From Intestinibacillus massiliensis (GTDB lineage Bacteria > Bacillota > Clostridia > Oscillospirales > Butyricicoccaceae): a DNA stretch of 59,412 nucleotides. Position numbers and translations under genes: made by a program. Under the pieces are notes generated by a model. That model ran no database searches. It was not told where the DNA came from and saw only the letters and a program-made list of their open reading frames with translations. Of the stretch, positions 16,706 to 24,246 are shown one piece after another. The first letter of the stretch is position 1. Each line of letters opens with the position of its first letter. Location: positions 433,695 to 493,106 of the forward strand of contig NZ_LT707060.1 in NCBI RefSeq assembly GCF_900155735.1. The letters are read 5' to 3'.

Positions 16706-17359
16706 ATGTCTTTCCAACCGATTGATCCTGAAACCTGGGAGCGCCGCACGCACTATGAGGCGTATACGACTTTTTTGCCGCTCAACTGGAACGTGACGGT
16801 CGAGCTGGACGTAACGGCGCTGCTTTCCGCCGTGCGTGCGCGGGGTTTGCGGCTGTACCCGGTGATGTTGTACCTCGCGTGTACCGCGATCGGGCAGGTG
16901 CCCGCCTTCCGCATGGGCTACGACGAAGCGGGGCGCCTGGGCTATTTCGACAGCGTGCATCCGTCCTACACGGTCTTTCATGAGGACGACCACACCTTTT
17001 CGGACATCTGGAGTGCGTACGACCCCGATTTTGACACGTTTTATCAGGGCGCTGTGCACGATATGGATACCTGGGGGCGCTGCAAGGGCTACAAGGGCCG
17101 CCCGGACGCGCCGCCGAACTGCTGCCCCATGTCCATGACGCCGTGGCTGCAGTTCACAAGCTGCTCGTTCGACACCTTCCAGCCTGCGCGCATGCTGCGC
17201 CCCATCCTGACGTTCGGGCGGTATTTTGTGCGGGACGGGCGCACCTATATGCCGTTTGCCATCTGCGCAAGCCATGCCGTGGCCGACGGGTGGCACGCGG
17301 CGCGCCTCGTGGAGGAGCTGCAGCGGCTGGCGGACGGGGCGCAGAAGTTCCTTAAATAA
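16706..17359 (+). CDS. Chloramphenicol-acetyltransferase-like enzyme (type A CAT family)
   Basis: A 217-residue protein of CAT length. The catalytic motif HxxxDG is present as HAVADG (His190 to Gly195), and MTPWLQFTS resembles the substrate-pocket region. CAT enzymes acetylate chloramphenicol using acetyl-CoA as trimers. Many chromosomal relatives have no proven resistance role, so the substrate is uncertain. ATG 16706 follows GAGAAAGGGG; an upstream in-frame ATG at 16595 lacks a site. The ~220-bp stretch before it holds the promoter above and nothing else I recognise. Confidence 0.85.
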   Translation: MSFQPIDPETWERRTHYEAYTTFLPLNWNVTVELDVTALLSAVRARGLRLYPVMLYLACTAIGQVPAFRMGYDEAGRLGYFDSVHPSYTVFHEDDHTFSDIWSAYDPDFDTFYQGAVHDMDTWGRCKGYKGRPDAPPNCCPMSMTPWLQFTSCSFDTFQPARMLRPILTFGRYFVRDGRTYMPFAICASHAVADGWHAARLVEELQRLADGAQKFLK

Positions 17360-17396
17360 GCCGGGCGGCCAGCGCTTTTAGGGGCAGGTACGGGGA

Positions 17397-17435
17397 AAAG
17401 GCGGCGACAGCAGGGGCTGCCGCCACCTTTTCTGA
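17397..17435 (+). terminator. Probable terminator of the acetyltransferase gene
   Basis: AAGGCGGC with an inner ACAGC/GGCTG pairing returns as GCCGCC-A-CCTT, followed by TT. Confidence 0.55.
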
Positions 17436-17584
17436 CCGTTTTTGGCGCGCACACTGTAAACGGAAAAGCCGTATAAGGCTGTGGATATATGGGGATGCGG
17501 GCGTTTTTTTACATTTCCCCTTGTTTTTTGCAGGCAGCCCCTTCTGGTTTTTGACGGGATCTGCGGTAAAAAATGAATTTTATG

Positions 17585-17613
17585 TTGCAAAATTGTGAAT
17601 AAACCGTTAATAT
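17585..17613 (+). promoter_or_regulatory. Promoter of the purine permease
   Basis: TTGCAA (17585-17590) and TAATAT (17608-17613) are 17 bp apart, about 40 bp before the start codon. Confidence 0.55.
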
Positions 17614-17653
17614 AAAAATATGTGTTCGTTACAAAAGAAAAGGGGGAAAAGAA

Positions 17654-18985
17654 ATGCTGGAAAAAGTCTTTAAGCTCAAGCAAAACAACACCACGCTCCG
17701 CACAGAGATCATGGCCGGCCTTACGACGTTCATGACCATGGCGTACATCCTGATCGTAAACCCGTCGATCCTGGGCGCGTCAGGGATGGACGCGGGCGCC
17801 GTGCTCACGGCAACGGCCGTCGCATCCTTCCTCGGTACCGCATGCATGGCGCTTTTTGCAAACTACCCGTTTGCGCTCGCGCCGGGCATGGGGCTTAACG
17901 CGTATTTTGCCTACACGGTTGTCATCCAGAACGGCTACACCTGGCAGACGGCGCTGGCTGCGGTATTCGTAGAAGGCCTTATCTTCATCCTGCTGTCCCT
18001 GGTCAATGTCCGCGAGGCAATCTTTAACGCGATCCCGAAAAACCTGAAGTCCGCGACTTCGGTCGGTATCGGCCTGTTCATCGCGTTCATCGGCCTGCAG
18101 AACGCGGGCATCATCGTGGGGAACGATTCCACGCTCGTCGCGCTCGGCAACGTCAAGACGGTCGGCGTGGCGCTCGCGCTGATCGGCACGCTCATCACGA
18201 TCGCCCTCGTCGTCCGCAAGGTGCGCGGCGCGCTGCTGTGGGGCATCCTGATCACCTGGCTGCTCGGCATCGTCTGCCAGCTCACCGGCATCTATGTGGT
18301 CAACCCGGACGCGGGCGTATTTTCGCTGATCCCGGAGAAGATCTTTTCCCTGCCGCCCTCCATCGGCCCGGTCTTCTTCAAGATGGACTTCCATGGCATC
18401 CACATCCTGGACTTTGCCATCGTCGTGTTCTCCTTCCTGTTTGTCGACCTGTTCGATACGCTCGGCACGCTGATCGGCGTTTCCGAAAAGGCCGGCTACC
18501 TGGATAAGGACGGCAAGCTGCCGCGCATCAAGGGCGCGCTGATGGCCGACGCGGTCGGCACTACCGCGGGCGCAGTGCTCGGCACCTCGACCGTTACCAC
18601 CTTCGTGGAATCCGCTTCCGGCGTGACGGATGGCGGCCGCACCGGCCTGACCTCCATCGTCACCGGCCTGCTGTTCCTCGTTGCGCTGGTCTTTACCCCG
18701 GTGATCACGGTGATCCCGTCCTTCGCAACCGCCCCGGCGCTCATCGTCGTCGGCCTGTTCATGTTGGAGAACGTGACCAAGATTGAATTCGCCGATTATA
18801 CCGAGGGCTTCCCGGCCTTCATGACCATCCTGATGATGATCGTCGCGTACTCGATCTCCACCGGCCTGGTCTTCGGCGTGCTGAGCTATGTGCTGCTCAA
18901 GCTGCTGTCCGGCCGCGTGAAGGAGCTGAACCCGGTGATCGTCATCATCGGCATCCTGTTCTTTATCAAGCTGCTCGTCGGCTGA
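17654..18985 (+). CDS. pbuG: NCS2-family purine (guanine/hypoxanthine) permease
   Basis: A 443-residue protein with 12 or more membrane segments and the AzgA/PbuG-type sequence GLTTFMTMAYILIVNPSIL, FALAPGMGLNAYFAYTVV and LFDTLGTLIGVSEKAG. It imports purine bases by proton symport. Guanine/hypoxanthine specificity is inferred from family resemblance. AAAAGGGGGAAAAG precedes the ATG. It is a single-gene unit with its own promoter and terminator; I found no valid purine riboswitch. Confidence 0.9.
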   Translation: MLEKVFKLKQNNTTLRTEIMAGLTTFMTMAYILIVNPSILGASGMDAGAVLTATAVASFLGTACMALFANYPFALAPGMGLNAYFAYTVVIQNGYTWQTALAAVFVEGLIFILLSLVNVREAIFNAIPKNLKSATSVGIGLFIAFIGLQNAGIIVGNDSTLVALGNVKTVGVALALIGTLITIALVVRKVRGALLWGILITWLLGIVCQLTGIYVVNPDAGVFSLIPEKIFSLPPSIGPVFFKMDFHGIHILDFAIVVFSFLFVDLFDTLGTLIGVSEKAGYLDKDGKLPRIKGALMADAVGTTAGAVLGTSTVTTFVESASGVTDGGRTGLTSIVTGLLFLVALVFTPVITVIPSFATAPALIVVGLFMLENVTKIEFADYTEGFPAFMTILMMIVAYSISTGLVFGVLSYVLLKLLSGRVKELNPVIVIIGILFFIKLLVG

Positions 18986-18998
18986 CCCAAAGCATACC

Positions 18999-19033
18999 AA
19001 AAGCCGCCATTCAACCGAATGGCGGCTTTTTTG
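18999..19033. terminator. Bidirectional terminator
   Basis: AAAAGCCGCCATTC pairs with GAATGGCGGCTTTT around AACC. A-run and T-run on the two sides allow it to serve pbuG and the converging radical-SAM gene. Confidence 0.9.
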
Positions 19034-19044
19034 CCGTTATATCG

Positions 19045-20037
19045 TTATTTCGGCGTCTGATGTACCGTATAGCCTGCGTTTTGGAACCACGCCCGCGCCA
19101 TATCGCAGGTGAAGCCGTTCCAAACCGTTTCGGATGGGGCGGTGTCGCGCGGGATCGCCCCCTGCTCGACGACTGTGACATTTGCGCCCCACTGCATCGC
19201 GCATTCGCTCGCCGTATGCACGCAGATATCCGGTGCAAAGCGGCCGCATGCCAGGCGGATCACCGCGATGATCTGCGCCATGCGGCGGTCGGGCAGCTTG
19301 GGGTAACGTCCCAGCGGCGTGCCCTGCACCGGGACGCGCACCATCGCGCCGGAAATTTGCGCGCCGCAGTCCAGTACGGTGTCGATGCGTTCGGCGATTT
19401 CCTCGTCCGTGTGCTCCACGCCGACCGGCTCGACCAGGAAGACCAGCTTCATCGGCGACCGTTGCACCGCGCGCAGCGTCTTGAGGCGCAGCGCCGGGTC
19501 GAAGCGCGTATCGCGCCCCTCGCGCAGGCGCAGTGCGTGGTAAATGAAATCCGCGCCGATAGCAGCCAGCGCTTCCGCGCGCGCGTCGTCAAATTCGCCG
19601 ACGTTCAGCCCCAGTTCATACGCCCCCGGCACCGCCCGGCGGATGGACTGCAGCAGCACGGAAAGCCTGTCCAAGCTGTAAAATTCCGTGGTGCGCAGTA
19701 CGATCCAGCGCACGCCCTGCGCGTGGTAGCGCCGCACCATCTCAATGATTTCCGCCTCGCCCAGTTCCTGCGGCTGCCCGACGACGCCCCAGGCCTCGCC
19801 CAGCGAGCAGAAGTCGCAGTTCATGGTGCAGGGCTTGAAATCCAACCCGATCGCGCCCCAAAGATAGGCGCGGTCGTGGCAGAGCACGGACGCCGCCTCC
19901 CGCGCGGCGCGCCCCAGGGCTTCGCATTCCTCCGAATCCGTTGGGATGGCGAGCAGCGCCGTCACCAGGCCGCGCGGCAGCCGTTCCCCGGAAAGGCACA
20001 GGCGCTTGGCCTCGGCAATCTGTTCCGAGGCTGTCAC
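19045..20037 (-). CDS. Radical SAM protein related to BioB/HydE/PylB
   Basis: A 330-residue protein with a radical-SAM cluster motif C70-x3-C74-x2-C77 (CTMNCDFC). The overall layout (cluster in the N-terminal quarter, ELGLNVGEFDD, and a BATS-like C-terminal region with ASECAMQWGANVTVVEQG) resembles the biotin-synthase superfamily. I cannot identify the reaction. The GTG start overlaps the stop of the upstream C_GCAxxG_C_C gene by 4 bp, and GGAGG lies 8 bp before it, so the two are translationally coupled. Confidence 0.75.
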   Translation of the reverse strand: MTASEQIAEAKRLCLSGERLPRGLVTALLAIPTDSEECEALGRAAREAASVLCHDRAYLWGAIGLDFKPCTMNCDFCSLGEAWGVVGQPQELGEAEIIEMVRRYHAQGVRWIVLRTTEFYSLDRLSVLLQSIRRAVPGAYELGLNVGEFDDARAEALAAIGADFIYHALRLREGRDTRFDPALRLKTLRAVQRSPMKLVFLVEPVGVEHTDEEIAERIDTVLDCGAQISGAMVRVPVQGTPLGRYPKLPDRRMAQIIAVIRLACGRFAPDICVHTASECAMQWGANVTVVEQGAIPRDTAPSETVWNGFTCDMARAWFQNAGYTVHQTPK

Positions 20038-20465
20038 AGGATTTCCTCCAATACCTCGAGCGCGTCGCGGACGACCTTGGGACAGCGGGTTGTCAGGAGC
20101 CCCTCGTCCTGGATCTTTTGCATATCCTCCGGCACGGAAAGGTCATATCCCAGGATTTCCTTGCAGACGCAGCTTGGCTGGCGCTCCAGGAACTTCGCGC
20201 GGAACTCGTGCATCTTGGCGAGCGCGGCATTTTTCGTGTCCGCGTCGCCGGGTTCGCTGTGCCCATATTTCGCGCCGACCGCCATCAGCGCGCCTGTCAC
20301 TGCGCCGCACTCGTGGCCGTACCACATGCCGCCGCCAAAGCACGCCGCGATTTTCTTCGCAAGCGCTTCGTCCAGGCCGAGGCGCGCCGCGCATTCCCCG
20401 AATACCACCTGGGAGCAGTCAAAGCCCTTGCCGAAATTTTCTAAAATCCCTTGTTCCGTCAACAT
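20034..20465 (-). CDS. C_GCAxxG_C_C family protein
   Basis: A 143-residue protein with the family's cysteines: FDCSQVV, then HECGAVTGALMAVG (the GCAxxG-like core), then PSCVCKEILGYDL and TRCPKVV. The family is thought to be redox or metal-cluster related; no activity is established. An AGGATATTGAG site precedes the ATG. It forms a two-gene operon with the radical-SAM gene and may support its electron transfer or cluster supply (inference). Confidence 0.82.
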   Translation of the reverse strand: MLTEQGILENFGKGFDCSQVVFGECAARLGLDEALAKKIAACFGGGMWYGHECGAVTGALMAVGAKYGHSEPGDADTKNAALAKMHEFRAKFLERQPSCVCKEILGYDLSVPEDMQKIQDEGLLTTRCPKVVRDALEVLEEIL

Positions 20466-20851
20466 CTCAATATCCTCCGGTATATAGCAGTGTCCCGGCC
20501 TGTCCTAGCCGGTTTCTTCCATTATACCCCCGATGCAATGCCGCCTTCAATTACATTTTCAAGCAAAAGCTTTGGAAAAACGCGCATGGCCTGCCGCCTG
20601 ACGAATTTTCAGGCAATTCACAACCTGCTCATGATTTGTTCACAAATCCGGGGTATACTAAAACACGTAAACAAAAGGACAAGAAATAATTTACCCCCTT
20701 TCCCCACATCGGAAGCGCCCCGTTCCCCCACGGGGCGCTTCCTTCTGCCCGGTTGCGGGGAGTGGCACGCCATCGCGGCATGAAAAAAGGCTTCGCCCGG
20801 TTCCACGGGTGAAGCCTTTTGTGATATTGCGGGCATAGGCCGCCGAGCCGA
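20466..20851. other. 386-bp intergenic region
   Basis: I see no gene. It contains an AT-rich stretch with TATACT near 20655, a strong stem-loop at 20711-20742 (GGAAGCGCCCCGT with its complement, no T-run) and the ttcA-like terminator at 20783-20820. Confidence 0.5.
20783..20820 (-). terminator. Terminator of the TtcA-like gene
   Basis: On the reverse strand AAAAGGCTTCACCCG pairs with CGGGCGAAGCCTTTT, followed by further T residues. Confidence 0.88.
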
Positions 20852-21583
20852 TTACCGTTTGCGGAAGGTGCGGTCGGGTTCCCAGCCGGGCAGGGGATAG
20901 CGCTGCATGGCGCCGAAGATGCGCTCGCGCACACCCGGCATGGATTGTTCCAGCGATTGCAGCAGTTCCTTGACCTCTTGCCGTTTGGTGTTGCCATCCG
21001 CCGGGCAGGGGTTGTGCACAACCGGGAGCGCCTGCCGCCGCGCGAAATTGCGGATATCCTGTTCGCTGGTATAAAGCAGCGGGCGGATCAGCGTAATATC
21101 CCGGCGGTCGAGCCAGGTGACGGGTTTAAAGCAGGAAATGCGGCCCTCGTAGAACAGCGACAGCAGGTAGGTTTCCACCGCGTCGTCAAAATGGTGGCCG
21201 AGCGCGACTTTATAGCAGCCGGCGGCAAGCGCGGCCTCGTGCAGCGCCCCGCGCCGCATTTTGGCGCACAGGGAACACGGGTTGGCTTCCTGCCGCACGT
21301 CAAAGATGATCTGCTTGATCTGGGTGGGGATGCGGATGTACTCGACGCCAAGCCCGTCGCATAAATCCTGCACGGGGGAGAAGTCCATCCCGTCATAGCC
21401 CATTTCCAGGGTGATGGCGGCCACCTCGAAGGGCACGGGGTAAAAACGCCGCAGGTTCGCGAGCGCCATAAGCAGGGCCAGCGAGTCCTTGCCGCCCGAC
21501 ACGCCGACCGCGATCCGGTCGTTCTCGCTAATCATATGGTAATGGTCCACGGCGCGGCGGACTGAAGAAAGCAGCTTTTGCAT
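20852..21583 (-). CDS. TtcA-like tRNA 2-thiocytidine synthetase family protein
   Basis: A 243-residue PP-loop ATPase. The PP-loop SGGKDS is at residues 29-34, a CxxC pair is in NPCSLCAKM, and GHHFDDAVETYLLSLFYEG is characteristic of TtcA. TtcA thiolates cytidine 32 of some tRNAs using a Fe-S cluster. Related PP-loop enzymes (TilS, TtuA) are less likely given the CSLC and HHFDD motifs. AAAGGGG precedes the ATG, and a good reverse-strand promoter lies at 21619-21647. Confidence 0.85.
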   Translation of the reverse strand: MQKLLSSVRRAVDHYHMISENDRIAVGVSGGKDSLALLMALANLRRFYPVPFEVAAITLEMGYDGMDFSPVQDLCDGLGVEYIRIPTQIKQIIFDVRQEANPCSLCAKMRRGALHEAALAAGCYKVALGHHFDDAVETYLLSLFYEGRISCFKPVTWLDRRDITLIRPLLYTSEQDIRNFARRQALPVVHNPCPADGNTKRQEVKELLQSLEQSMPGVRERIFGAMQRYPLPGWEPDRTFRKR

Positions 21584-21618
21584 GGGATTTACCCCTTTCC
21601 GGTAGTGCGTTTCCTATT

Positions 21619-21647
21619 ACTATAGCAGAATGGGCGGCCTTCGGCAA
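21619..21647 (-). promoter_or_regulatory. Promoter of the TtcA-like gene
   Basis: On the reverse strand TTGCCG (21642-21647) and TATAGT (21619-21624) have a 17-bp spacer. Confidence 0.65.
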
Positions 21648-21751
21648 CGGGAAAAATTTAAATTGGGTTTTGAGGAAACGGGAGATTGCAGGAGGATGAG
21701 AGAGGATACGGGAGTTCGTTCGGGGATAAATTAAAAAAGCGGAAAAAGTGG

Positions 21752-21851
21752 TTGACTTGCGTGAAATGGTGTGGTTTAATATATAAGGTTCTCTTTGGAA
21801 CCCCAAAAGTTGTTAAACAAATGTTTAAATATAAAAACGGAGGAAAGTTTC
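21752..21851 (+). promoter_or_regulatory. rplM promoter and L13-leader-like hairpin
   Basis: TTGACT (21752-21757) and TTTAAT (21775-21780) are 17 bp apart. Just downstream GGTTC-TCTTTG-GAACC forms a small hairpin like that of the Firmicutes L13 leader, which mediates feedback on rplM-rpsI. A second short stem AAACA/TGTTT follows. Confidence 0.55.
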
Positions 21852-22280
21852 ATGTCCACTTTTATGGCAAAAGCTGAAAACATTGAACGCAAGTGGTACG
21901 TGCTGGACGCTGCAGGCAAGCCCCTCGGCCGGACTGCCGCGATCGCTGCGACCCTGCTGCGCGGCAAGCACAAGCCCGAGTTTACCCCCCACGTCGATAC
22001 CGGTGATTTCGTCATCGTAATCAACGCGGACAAGGCTGTCCTGACCGGCAAAAAGCTCACCCAGAAGTACTATCGCCGTCACACCGGCTGGGTCGGCGGC
22101 CTGAAGGAAGTCCAGTACAAGACCATGATGGCTGAGAAGCCGGAACTGGCTATGCAGCTGGCGGTTAAGGGCATGCTGCCGAAGAACTCGATCGGCCGCC
22201 AGTCCGCGACCCGCCTGAAGGTCTATGCCGGCGGCGAGCACAACCACGCGGCGCAGAAGCCCGAAGTTTGGGATAAGTAA
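21852..22280 (+). CDS. rplM: 50S ribosomal protein L13
   Basis: A 142-residue protein beginning [20 protein letters not shown], with [20 protein letters not shown] and [11 protein letters not shown], the standard L13 sequence. L13 is an early 23S rRNA-binding assembly protein. ATG 21852 follows GGAGGAAAG; the in-frame ATG at 21795 falls in the leader hairpin and is rejected. It is cotranscribed with rpsI. Confidence 0.97.
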   Translation: MSTFMAKAENIERKWYVLDAAGKPLGRTAAIAATLLRGKHKPEFTPHVDTGDFVIVINADKAVLTGKKLTQKYYRRHTGWVGGLKEVQYKTMMAEKPELAMQLAVKGMLPKNSIGRQSATRLKVYAGGEHNHAAQKPEVWDK

Positions 22281-22304
22281 TTCTTGTAAGGAGGAAATAG
22301 ATCA

Positions 22305-22712
22305 ATGTACAAACCTAAGAAAGCATATTTCTACGGCACCGGCAGAAGAAAGTCCTCTGTAGCAAGAGTTAGACTGTTCCCGGGCGGCACCGGCGAAATC
22401 AAGATCAATAACCGCACGATCGATAACTACTTTGGCCTCGAGACCCTCAAGCTGATCGTCCGCCAGCCGCTGGAAGCGACCGGCACGAACGGCAAGTTCG
22501 ACATCGAGTGCACGGTTGTCGGCGGCGGCTTCACCGGCCAGGCGGGCGCGATCCGTCACGGCCTGTCCCGTGCGCTGCTGCAGGCGAACGAGGAAGAGTA
22601 CCGTCCCGTCCTCAAGGCCGCGGGCTTCCTGACCCGTGACCCGAGAATGAAGGAACGTAAGAAGTACGGCCTCAAGGCTGCGCGTCGCGCGCCGCAGTTC
22701 TCCAAGCGCTAA
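22305..22712 (+). CDS. rpsI: 30S ribosomal protein S9
   Basis: A 135-residue protein with [15 protein letters not shown] near the start and a basic tail ending in RRAPQFSKR, both typical of S9, whose C-terminus contacts P-site tRNA. GGAGGAAAT precedes the ATG, 24 bp after rplM. The two form the conserved rplM-rpsI operon. Confidence 0.97.
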   Translation: MYKPKKAYFYGTGRRKSSVARVRLFPGGTGEIKINNRTIDNYFGLETLKLIVRQPLEATGTNGKFDIECTVVGGGFTGQAGAIRHGLSRALLQANEEEYRPVLKAAGFLTRDPRMKERKKYGLKAARRAPQFSKR

Positions 22713-22731
22713 ATCCCATTTCTGCAACCCC

Positions 22732-22763
22732 AAACCGCCGGACAGCCGTCCGGCGGTTTTTTT
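22732..22763 (+). terminator. Terminator of the rplM-rpsI operon
   Basis: AAACCGCCGGAC pairs with GTCCGGCGGTTT around AGCC, followed by a T-run. Confidence 0.93.
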
Positions 22764-22766
22764 GCG

Positions 22767-22923
22767 CCGTCCCAGGCATGCAGGGGCGCGATAGTGCGCC
22801 CGCTGGATAACCGGGTATGATCCCGCATCCCACATGGAAGCGTTTCCCTCCAAGCAGGGCAAAAAGCCGGAAGGTAGCAGTTTGGATACTGCCGCTTTCC
22901 GGCTTTTCAGCATCCTGGGACGG
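22767..22923. repeat. Closed multi-hairpin element (possible structured RNA or small mobile remnant)
   Basis: CCGTCCCAGG (22767-22776) and CCTGGGACGG (22914-22923) are perfect inverted copies enclosing about 137 bp. Inside are GGGCGC/GCGCCC, CGGG/CCCG and GGAA/TTCC hairpins and a long stem around 22860-22910 (AAAAGCCGGAA with TTTCCGGCTTTT). No protein fits. I cannot name the element. Confidence 0.45.
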
Positions 22924-23042
22924 GATGTGCCTGGGCACCATTTTGTGATGCCCCCACAAAAGCAGAAACAGCAAAGATGCGTTATAGATATCCGCCGGAT
23001 CAGGGTACAATAACATAAAAAGAAAAACGGAGGGATCGGTGC

Positions 23043-23888
23043 ATGTTTAAACGGAAGATAACGGATGCGCTGCTGGTCAAATTCAAACAGTACTTGCTGG
23101 GGCAGGAGCGGAGCAGCGGGACGGTTAAAAAGTATCTGCGCGATGTGCGGGCGTTGGCTAAATGGCTGGGGGATAGGCCGGTGACCAAGGAGGCTGCGGC
23201 GCAATGGAAAGATAGCCTGCTGGAACAGGGGTACCGGCCTGTGACGGTCAATTCCATGGTCACGGCGGTGAACCAGTTCTTTGAATGCAGCGGCTGGGCG
23301 GGGTACCGGCTCCGTACGCTGCGTATCCAGCGGCAGACCTTCCGCTCCGACACGCGCGAGCTGGGGCGGGACGAATATACACGCCTGCTGAACGCCGCGC
23401 AGGGGATGGGGCGGACGCGGCTCGCGCTGCTGATGGAGACCGTCTGCGCCACGGGCATCCGCGTTTCCGAGGTACAGTACGTCACTGTGGAAGCCGCGCG
23501 CGCGGGGTATGCGGAAATTTGCTTGAAAGGAAAAATCCGCACGATTTTGCTGCCAAACCGGCTATGCGCCAAGCTCCTGAAATACGCAAGGAGACAAAAA
23601 ACCGCTTCCGGCAAGATTTTTCTTACCAGAAGCGGGAAAGGGCTCTCCAGGACACAGATTTGGGCGGAAATGAAAGCGGTCTGCGCAAAGGCGGGGGTTG
23701 CGGCCAGCAAGGTGTTCCCGCACAATTTGCGGCACCTGTTTGCGCGGACGTTTTACAAGGCCAGCCGGGATGTTGTAAAGCTGGCCGATATCCTCGGGCA
23801 CAGCAGCATTGAAACCACGCGCATTTACCTGATCTCCACAGGCGCGGAACATGCGCGGCAGCTCGACCGGCTCAATCTAATCCTTTAG
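23043..23888 (+). CDS. Tyrosine recombinase/integrase
   Basis: A 281-residue phage-integrase-family recombinase. An N-terminal SAM-like core-binding domain (residues ~8-85) precedes the catalytic domain. The catalytic residues are R140 (TGIRVSEV), H227-x-x-R230 (PHNLRHLFAR), H253 (LGHSS) and nucleophile Y262 (RIYLIST). It is complete and small, like XerC/D-type and DNA-inversion recombinases. GGAGGG precedes the ATG, and TACAAT near 23009 may be the -10. It ends 1 bp before the left inverted repeat of the 23890-24156 segment, so it probably inverts that segment. Confidence 0.93.
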   Translation: MFKRKITDALLVKFKQYLLGQERSSGTVKKYLRDVRALAKWLGDRPVTKEAAAQWKDSLLEQGYRPVTVNSMVTAVNQFFECSGWAGYRLRTLRIQRQTFRSDTRELGRDEYTRLLNAAQGMGRTRLALLMETVCATGIRVSEVQYVTVEAARAGYAEICLKGKIRTILLPNRLCAKLLKYARRQKTASGKIFLTRSGKGLSRTQIWAEMKAVCAKAGVAASKVFPHNLRHLFARTFYKASRDVVKLADILGHSSIETTRIYLISTGAEHARQLDRLNLIL

Positions 23889-23955
23889 GCAAAATAAATA
23901 TTTTGTCAAAGAATCAGCAGTTACCGCTTGGGTGCGTTTGCTGCTTACTATGTGT

Positions 23956-23984
23956 ATTTTAACACTATTTTACTAACAAGGCAA
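23956..23984 (-). promoter_or_regulatory. Promoter inside the invertible segment, facing away from the surface-protein gene
   Basis: On the reverse strand TTGCCT (23979-23984) and TAAAAT (23956-23961) have an exact 17-bp spacer. In this orientation it transcribes antisense into the recombinase gene. After inversion its -10 would lie near 24085-24090 and face the gene at 24247 with a leader of about 150 nt. Confidence 0.75.
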
Positions 23985-24015
23985 GAAATTGGCTATTTTC
24001 TTACATAACAATTTG

Positions 24016-24051
24016 CGGCCGAAAAAGCAAAATTTTTCCGGTCGTTTTTTT
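24016..24051 (+). terminator. Terminator inside the invertible segment
   Basis: CGGCCGAAAAA and TTTTTCCGGTCG form a stem (one bulge, one G-U) around GCAAAA, followed by seven T. In the present orientation it would stop read-through from the recombinase into the surface-protein gene. Confidence 0.75.
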
Positions 24052-24246
24052 GCTGCAATTATCCAGAAATATCAGGAAGATAAGGAAGAAACCTTCAATT
24101 TATTGCGCTTTTCACCGCTTCCCGGATGCCTGCTTTATGACAAAATATTTATTTTGTCAGGAACAGGGAGGTGACGGGTCACGTCCCGTTGGACGGTACG
24201 GTATCCCTGAAAAGGGATGATCACATTTAAAGGAGGAATAAAAACG

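Larger units (their letters stand above)
23890..24156. repeat. Invertible DNA segment bounded by 19-bp perfect inverted repeats
   Basis: The left repeat (23890-23908) is the exact reverse complement of the right repeat TGACAAAATATTTATTTTG (24138-24156). Each repeat is itself nearly palindromic: arms GACAAAA and TTTTGTC around a 6-bp centre, TATTTA on the right and TAAATA on the left. That centre sets site polarity and makes the two sites inverted. This matches core sites of tyrosine recombinases. The enclosed 229 bp carries a promoter and a terminator but no gene. Confidence 0.85.

Noticed and set aside
17471-17520. Purine-riboswitch-like string (GTATAA ... GGATATATGG ... GTTT) upstream of the purine permease
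   Set aside because: The required P2 and P3 stems do not form, and the best promoter (17585-17613) lies downstream, so the string would not be in the mRNA.
20711-20742. Long GC hairpin as a transcription terminator or small RNA
   Set aside because: No T-run on either strand and no convincing promoter; listed only as a feature of the intergenic region.
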